A DNA stretch of 17,766 nt from assembly GCA_035540955.1 (NCBI GenBank), contig DATLFP010000110.1, forward strand, positions 1 through 17,766, given 5' to 3'. The DNA comes from DATLFP01 sp035540955 (GTDB lineage Bacteria > Actinomycetota > Acidimicrobiia > Acidimicrobiales > CADCSY01). Position numbers and translations under genes: made by a program. Below the pieces are notes generated by a model, which saw only the letters and a list, made by a program, of their open reading frames with translations, was not told the origin of the DNA and made no database searches. Positions 14,092 through 17,766 of this stretch are shown in pieces (position 1 is the stretch's first letter; every line of letters starts with the position of its first letter).

Positions 14092-14795
14092 GCGGCCGGC
14101 TCGAGATCCTGGCGGTGGAGGGCATCGGCGAGATCAGCCCCGGCGACGTGCTCGCCGACGTGATCATGGCCGCCGCCGGCGACCTCGTGCGGTCCGGCGA
14201 CGTCCTCGTCGTGACCCAGAAGATCGTGTCGAAGGCCGAGGGGCGGCTCGTCGAGGTCGACGCCGCCGACCCGCTCTCGCACAAGCGGCTGGTGGAGGCG
14301 GAGTCGGTGCGCATCGTGCGCCGGCGGGGCGACCTGATCATCTCGGAGACGGCGCACGGCTTCGTGTGCGCCAACGCCGGCGTCGACCTGTCGAACGTGG
14401 AGCGGGGCTGGGCCGCGCTCCTCCCCGTCGACGCCGACCGCTCGGCCCGCCGGATCCGCGACGGCATCCGCGCCCGCGCCGGGGTGGAGGTCGGGGTGAT
14501 CGTGTCGGACACTTTCGGTCGGCCGTGGCGCGACGGCCTCACCGACGTCGCCATCGGGTGCGCCGGCATCGCCGCCGTGGTCGACCTGCGGGGCTCGGAG
14601 GACTCCCTCGGCCGCGAGCTGCACGTGACGAAGGTCGCCGTGGCCGACGAGATCGCGTCGGCCGCCGAGCTGGTCATGGGCAAGGCGTCGGGGGTGCCGG
14701 TGGCGATCGTGCGCGGCGTCGACCCCGAGTGGCTGCGCGAGGGCTCGGTGCACGACGAGATCGTCCGCAACCCCGCCGACGACCTCTTCCGCTGA
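14088..14795 (+). CDS. cofE: Coenzyme F420-0:L-glutamate ligase (CofE), stand-alone
   Basis: This 235-residue GTP-dependent ligase adds the gamma-glutamyl tail to F420-0. It starts at ATG 14088 within an ATGA overlap. Characteristic segments are VLVVTQKIVSKAEGRLV (39-54), ETAHGFVCANAGVDLSN (87-103), LLPVDADRSARRIRDGI, VIVSDTFGRPWRDGLTDVAIG (138-157, written with its key residues Asp141, Arg145, Asp149), VDLRGSEDSLGRELHVT and ELVMGKASGVP. The protein stops where the archaeal CofE domain stops; it lacks the C-terminal nitroreductase-like domain fused to it in mycobacterial FbiB. It closes the plus-strand operon, four bases before the hairpin at 14800-14856. cofC, cofG and cofH are not in this window. 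Confidence 0.95.
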   Translation: MSGRLEILAVEGIGEISPGDVLADVIMAAAGDLVRSGDVLVVTQKIVSKAEGRLVEVDAADPLSHKRLVEAESVRIVRRRGDLIISETAHGFVCANAGVDLSNVERGWAALLPVDADRSARRIRDGIRARAGVEVGVIVSDTFGRPWRDGLTDVAIGCAGIAAVVDLRGSEDSLGRELHVTKVAVADEIASAAELVMGKASGVPVAIVRGVDPEWLREGSVHDEIVRNPADDLFR

Positions 14796-14799
14796 CACC

Positions 14800-14856
14800 C
14801 CCCGTTCTGGGACCGATCGGGCCGTCACCGCGTACCGGATCGGGCCCAGAACGGGG
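14800..14856. terminator. Long hairpin between convergent operons, probable bidirectional terminator
   Basis: CCCCGTTCTGGGACCGATC at 14800-14818 pairs with 14838-14856 (19 bases, one mismatch) around a 19-base loop. It lies four bases after the cofE stop and four bases after the stop of the convergent epimerase gene, filling the gap almost exactly. There is no T-tract on either side, as is common for high-GC actinobacterial terminators. Confidence 0.7.
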
Positions 14857-14860
14857 TGGT

Positions 14861-15772
14861 TCAGCGGGTGGCGCGGAGGGTTTCGGCGAGGCCGAGCTCG
14901 AGGGTGGTCCACGGCGACCAGCCGAGGTGGATGCGGGCCCGGCCGGTGTCGAGCACGCACCGGCGGCGCTCGCCGGGACGGGCCGGCTCGAGCACCGCCG
15001 GGCCGGCGTCGGTCCCCGCCTGCTCGGCCACCGCCGCCCACAGCTCGAGCATCGAGGTCTCCCGGCCGGTGCCGATGTTGACGAGCAGGCCGCTCCCCCG
15101 CTCGGCGGCCCGGACGAGGGCGTCGACGGCGTCGTCGACGAACACGAGGTCGCGGGTCTGGCGCCCGTCGCCCTGGATCGTGGGCGCCCGTCCGGCCCGG
15201 GCGGCGTCGATGAACGCCGCCACCACGCCGTGACGCTGCCGGGGCCCGTAGACGGTGCCCAGCGCGAGCGCGGTGAACTCGAGCCCGTGGAGCTCGCGGT
15301 AGGCGGCGAGGTAGTCGGCGGCCGCCCGCTTGGTTACCGCGCCGGGTGTGACCGGCCGCTGCGGCTGCGACTCGCGGATGGGCAGCTTCTTGTCCTCCAC
15401 GGGGCCGTACACCGCCGCCGTGCTGGCGAACACGATCTTGCGGGTGCCGGCCGCCCGCGCCCCTTCGAGCATGCGCAGGGTGCCGAGCACGCCGACATCG
15501 GCGTCGACGACGGGGTCGTCGTCGTGCCGGCCGGCGAGGTGGAAGACGACCTCGGGACGCCGGCGCCCGATGAGGTCGATCGCCTCCTGATGGCGGATGT
15601 CGAAGTGGTGGATCGACAGCTCGTTCGAGCGGTCGCTCCGGGCGTCGGCCAGGTTGTCGAGCCGCCCGCTGGAGAGGTCGTCGATGACGTCGACGGCGTG
15701 GCCTTCGGCGAGGAGCCGGTCGACCAGGGTCGAGCCGATGAAGCCCGCGCCGCCGGTGACCAGCGCTCTCAC
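14861..15772 (-). CDS. NAD-dependent epimerase/dehydratase (extended SDR), catalytic Tyr replaced
   Basis: This 303-residue extended short-chain dehydrogenase resembles UDP-glucose 4-epimerase and related nucleotide-sugar enzymes. It starts at GTG 15772 (GTGA overlap with the nucleotidyltransferase stop). NAD binding is shown by VTGGAGFIGS at 5-14 and DDLSSGRLDNL at 31-41, followed by HFDIRH and VVFHLAG. The serine/threonine of the active site is in FASTAAVYG (115-123). The usual PYGxTK segment reads TPGAVTK at 142-148, so Lys148 is kept but Gly144 stands where the catalytic Tyr is expected. The VYGPRQ and RDLVFVDDAVDAL motifs are intact. It may supply a sugar nucleotide to the glycosyltransferases, but with the Tyr missing its activity is doubtful. 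It could be a binding protein, use another base, or do different chemistry. Confidence 0.88.
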   Translation of the reverse strand: MRALVTGGAGFIGSTLVDRLLAEGHAVDVIDDLSSGRLDNLADARSDRSNELSIHHFDIRHQEAIDLIGRRRPEVVFHLAGRHDDDPVVDADVGVLGTLRMLEGARAAGTRKIVFASTAAVYGPVEDKKLPIRESQPQRPVTPGAVTKRAAADYLAAYRELHGLEFTALALGTVYGPRQRHGVVAAFIDAARAGRAPTIQGDGRQTRDLVFVDDAVDALVRAAERGSGLLVNIGTGRETSMLELWAAVAEQAGTDAGPAVLEPARPGERRRCVLDTGRARIHLGWSPWTTLELGLAETLRATR

Positions 15773-16788
15773 GAGTCGTCGGTCTCGGGGACGAGCACGC
15801 CCGAGAGACGGGCGCCGGCATCGACGTGGGCGCCGTCGCCCAGGACGGTCAGGCCCTCGACGACCGCGCCGTCGCCGATCACCGCGGCCGGGCCGGCGAT
15901 CGAGCCGTCGACGGTGGCGCCGACGCCGACCGCCACACCGCCGAGGAGCACGCTGTCGGTGACCCGGGCGCCCTCGAGGATCCGGCACCCGGGTCCGAGG
16001 ATGCTGTGCTCGACGACGGCGGTGGGGTCGATCAGCAGGTCCGGCGGCAGGAGGGCGTCGGCCTCGATCGCCTCGTCGCGCTGCCCGTCGAGGATGTCGA
16101 GGCTCGCCCGGAGGTAGCGCTCGGGAGTGCCGACGTCGATCCAGTAGGCGTCGTCGGCCCGGGCGTAGAGGGTGCCGGCGTCGACGAGAGCCGGGAAGGT
16201 CTCCCGCTCGATGCTCGACGGCCGCCCGTCGGCGATGCGGTCGACGACGCTCGGCTCGAGGACGTAGAAGCCGGCGTTGATGAGGTTCGTCGGAGCGGTG
16301 CCGGGGGCGGGCTTCTCGACGAAGGCGAGCACCTTGCCGTCGTCGTCGGTGCTCACCACGCCGAAGTGCGACGGGTCCTCGACCGGCGTGAGCGCGATCG
16401 TGGCCTCGGCGCCGCGCGTGCGGTGGAACGCGAGCAGGGCGGTGAGGTCGAAGTCGGTCAGGACGTCGCTGTTGACCACGAGGAACGTGTCGTCGATGCC
16501 GGCGTCGCGGGCCGCGAACCGGATGGCGCCGGCGGTGTCGAGGGGCTCGGGCTCGACCGCGTAGTGGAGCTGGACGCCGGCGCAGTGGCCGTCGGGGTAC
16601 GCGCTCGTGAAGGAGTCGGAGCGGTAGCCGAGCGAGAGCACCACGTCGTCGACGCCGTGCCGGGCGAGGTGGGCGAGCGACCGCTCGATCATGGGGCGGC
16701 CGGCGACCGGCAGCATCTGCTTCGGCATCGTGTGGGTGAGCGGCCGCAGCCGGGTGCCGAAGCCGCCGACGAGGACGACCGCCCTCAC
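15769..16788 (-). CDS. Sugar-1-phosphate nucleotidyltransferase with left-handed beta-helix-like C-terminus (mannose-1-P guanylyltransferase-like)
   Basis: A 339-residue enzyme predicted to make an NDP-sugar from a sugar phosphate and NTP in the cytosol. Start GTG 16788 (GTGA overlap). The nucleotidyltransferase fold has LVGGFGTRLRPLT at 6-18, MPKQMLPV at 21-28, metal-binding Asp108 in VVNSDVLTD, VEKP at 157-160, NAGFYV at 171-176 and WIDVGTPERYL at 216-226 with the second metal Asp218. Residues 245-335 are rich in hexapeptide-like turns (IGDGAVVEGLTVLGDGAHV), as in mannose-1-phosphate guanylyltransferases and related GlmU/ManC-type proteins. GDP-mannose is the favoured product because mycobacterial ManB sits in a similar place next to fbiA-fbiB, but glucose- or other sugar-1-phosphate is possible. 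It is coupled to the epimerase-like gene downstream. Confidence 0.9.
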   Translation of the reverse strand: MRAVVLVGGFGTRLRPLTHTMPKQMLPVAGRPMIERSLAHLARHGVDDVVLSLGYRSDSFTSAYPDGHCAGVQLHYAVEPEPLDTAGAIRFAARDAGIDDTFLVVNSDVLTDFDLTALLAFHRTRGAEATIALTPVEDPSHFGVVSTDDDGKVLAFVEKPAPGTAPTNLINAGFYVLEPSVVDRIADGRPSSIERETFPALVDAGTLYARADDAYWIDVGTPERYLRASLDILDGQRDEAIEADALLPPDLLIDPTAVVEHSILGPGCRILEGARVTDSVLLGGVAVGVGATVDGSIAGPAAVIGDGAVVEGLTVLGDGAHVDAGARLSGVLVPETDDS

Positions 16789-17597
16789 GGTGTGCCGGCG
16801 GTGGTGGTGTCCGGCGACTCCTCGGGCGCCGGTTCCTCACCATCGGGCACCGTGGTCTCCGGCGGCTCGTCGCCGGTCTCCTCGCTGGTCTCGCCCTCCG
16901 GCGCGTCGCCCTCGGGCGTCTCGCCCTCGGGGTCGATGGTGACGGGAGGCGGGATCGTCGATGCCGGGCCGACGACGTCGACCGGGGCGCGGAGCGCCTC
17001 GATGCGCTCGGGCGGCGGCTTCGGGATCTCGGTGCCCTCGGGGACGAAGGCGAGGGTCCAGAGCGAGAACTCCTGCGGCGCGTAGTCGGCGAAGTCGCTC
17101 TCGATGAGCCGGCCCTCGGGGTCGTCGGGACCGTCCCACACCTTCAGCTGCAGGATCCCCTCGCCGAGGTCGCCGCACGAGTCGCCGTTCTTCCGCTCCA
17201 CGCCGGCGGTCGTGTACGAGGTGTCGGTCACCTCGAGGCCGACGGTCTCGCCGAAGTTGCCGATGTTGGCCCCCGAGCCCGTGTAGCGGGTGCCGAACGG
17301 GTGCATGTGCATGAGCCCGTCGGCGTGGGTGTGCAGCCCCGAGGAGTCGGGCACCTGGTCGGTGAACGGGGGCAGGAAGTCGCTGCAGTCGTACACGCCG
17401 TACGCCGCGTGCCAGTGGTCGCCGAGCCGGGGGGCTGCCACGACGTCGGTGTTGCCCCGCGAGAACACGATGAGGAGGACACCGGCGAGCACGACGCCGC
17501 CGATGGCCAGCGGCCACGCGTAGCTGCGGCCGGTCCCGGCGCGACCAGCCGACTTCGCGGCGCGCGCCACCTTCTTGCTCGACGATGCCTTTCCCAT
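16785..17597 (-). CDS. Membrane-anchored His-rich extracytoplasmic protein, unknown function
   Basis: I do not recognise a named family. The 270-residue product starts at ATG 17597; an upstream-extended frame to 17702 would begin inside the hairpin at 17684-17734 and is rejected. The N-terminus is Lys/Arg-rich (MGKASSSKKVARAAK), then one membrane segment at 26-45 (YAWPLAIGGVVLAGVLLIVF), so residues 46-270 are probably outside. The outer domain has a conserved-looking His/Cys cluster: DHWHAAYGVYDCSDFLPPF (60-78) and GLHTHADGLMHMHPFG (87-102), plus a second Cys in the DSCGDLGEG segment, which could bind metal. The last ~55 residues are a Pro/Glu/Thr tail with an EGETPEGDAPEGET repeat. It opens a three-gene operon with the nucleotidyltransferase and epimerase-like genes (GTGA overlap), implying a link to the envelope. 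Confidence 0.85.
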   Translation of the reverse strand: MGKASSSKKVARAAKSAGRAGTGRSYAWPLAIGGVVLAGVLLIVFSRGNTDVVAAPRLGDHWHAAYGVYDCSDFLPPFTDQVPDSSGLHTHADGLMHMHPFGTRYTGSGANIGNFGETVGLEVTDTSYTTAGVERKNGDSCGDLGEGILQLKVWDGPDDPEGRLIESDFADYAPQEFSLWTLAFVPEGTEIPKPPPERIEALRAPVDVVGPASTIPPPVTIDPEGETPEGDAPEGETSEETGDEPPETTVPDGEEPAPEESPDTTTAGTP

Positions 17598-17608
17598 GGC
17601 GGGGGCCG

Positions 17609-17614
17609 AGGCTA
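17609..17614 (-). promoter_or_regulatory. Candidate -10 box (TAGCCT) for the nucleotidyltransferase operon
   Basis: On the minus strand CGCTAGCCT ends 11 bases before ATG 17597, giving a predicted leader of only a few bases and no room for a standard Shine-Dalgarno. It matches the boxes ahead of four other genes in the window. No -35 is recognisable upstream. Confidence 0.45.
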
Positions 17615-17683
17615 GCGGCCACGCACCCCAAACCCGGTTTCCCCCGTCACGACCGGGCCGCGTCCGCGTCCCCGTCCCGGAAC

Positions 17684-17734
17684 CGAACCTTGTCGCGCTC
17701 ACCCGGCGGAGCCGGGTGAGCGCGACAAGGTTCG
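17684..17734. terminator. Perfect 24-bp hairpin with GGA loop, probable terminator
   Basis: Bases 17684-17707 and 17711-17734 are exact inverted copies (24 base pairs; key core TTGTCGCGCTCACCCGGC) around the three-base loop GGA. There is no T-tract. It lies upstream of the gene starting at 17597. A minus-strand TGA at 17748-17750, preceded in frame by PHAAP codons, could be the end of a gene to the right, 13 bases away, and the hairpin would then be its terminator. The rest of 17598-17766 holds only the -10 box at 17609. Confidence 0.55.
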
Positions 17735-17766
17735 TGGTTGGGCGGGGTCAGGGGGCGGCGTGGGGG

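Noticed and set aside
17631..17641. Short palindrome AAACCCGGTTT upstream of the His-rich gene
   Set aside because: Eleven bases with one centre base occurs easily by chance; it has no second copy or clear relation to the promoter, so it is not called an operator.
16785..17702. Longer form of the His-rich protein starting at 17702
   Set aside because: Its start would lie inside the perfect hairpin and the added 35 residues are Arg/Gly-rich; ATG 17597 follows a -10-like box and begins a normal positive-inside membrane anchor.

Overview
The window is very GC-rich, almost wall-to-wall coding, uses GTG and TTG starts freely, and carries coenzyme F420 genes. It also carries two secreted proteins sharing a 'GYWxVAxDGGxFxFGxAxFxGS' repeat. 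Together these point to a high-GC actinobacterium. The repeat type, the F420 genes and the leaderless-looking promoters make me favour class Acidimicrobiia, but this is judgement from family knowledge, not a database result. I see 17 protein genes (one cut by the left edge), no tRNA, rRNA, CRISPR or insertion sequence, and no gene-free stretch over 170 bases.

Layout. (1) 1-2705, minus: a Tat-exported peptidoglycan amidase with a repeat domain, translationally coupled to a subtilisin-like protease that begins the same kind of repeat at the window edge. (2) 2739-9117, minus: a six-gene surface-polysaccharide operon read as ABC permease (Wzm type), ABC ATPase with a C-terminal sugar-binding-like domain (Wzt type), SAM methyltransferase, then three GT-B (GT4-type) glycosyltransferases, two of them a tandem duplicate. 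(3) 9181-14795, plus: three more GT4-type glycosyltransferases, an O-methyltransferase, then cofD and cofE of F420 biosynthesis. (4) 14861-17597, minus and convergent with block 3: a membrane-anchored His-rich protein, a sugar-1-phosphate nucleotidyltransferase and an NAD-dependent epimerase/dehydratase-like protein. A long hairpin separates blocks 3 and 4, and a second, perfect 24-bp hairpin lies near the right edge.

How it works together. Blocks 2 and 3 diverge from a 63-bp intergenic hub. Together with block 4 they supply activated sugars (nucleotidyltransferase, epimerase), six glycosyltransferases, a possible chain-modifying methyltransferase and an ABC exporter. No polymerase, flippase or initiating phosphoglycosyltransferase is present, so an ABC-dependent polysaccharide or glycolipid is the simplest reading. 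Block 1 encodes cell-wall or secreted functions. cofD-cofE facing a sugar nucleotidyltransferase recalls the mycobacterial fbiA-fbiB/manB neighbourhood.

Regulation. 12 of 14 co-directional junctions are 4-base NTGA stop/start overlaps. The genes that do not start in an overlap, plus the gene opening block 4, are each preceded by a TANNNT hexamer in a CGNTASSYT context, 6-11 bases before the start codon and without a clear Shine-Dalgarno. That pattern suggests leaderless or nearly leaderless transcripts.
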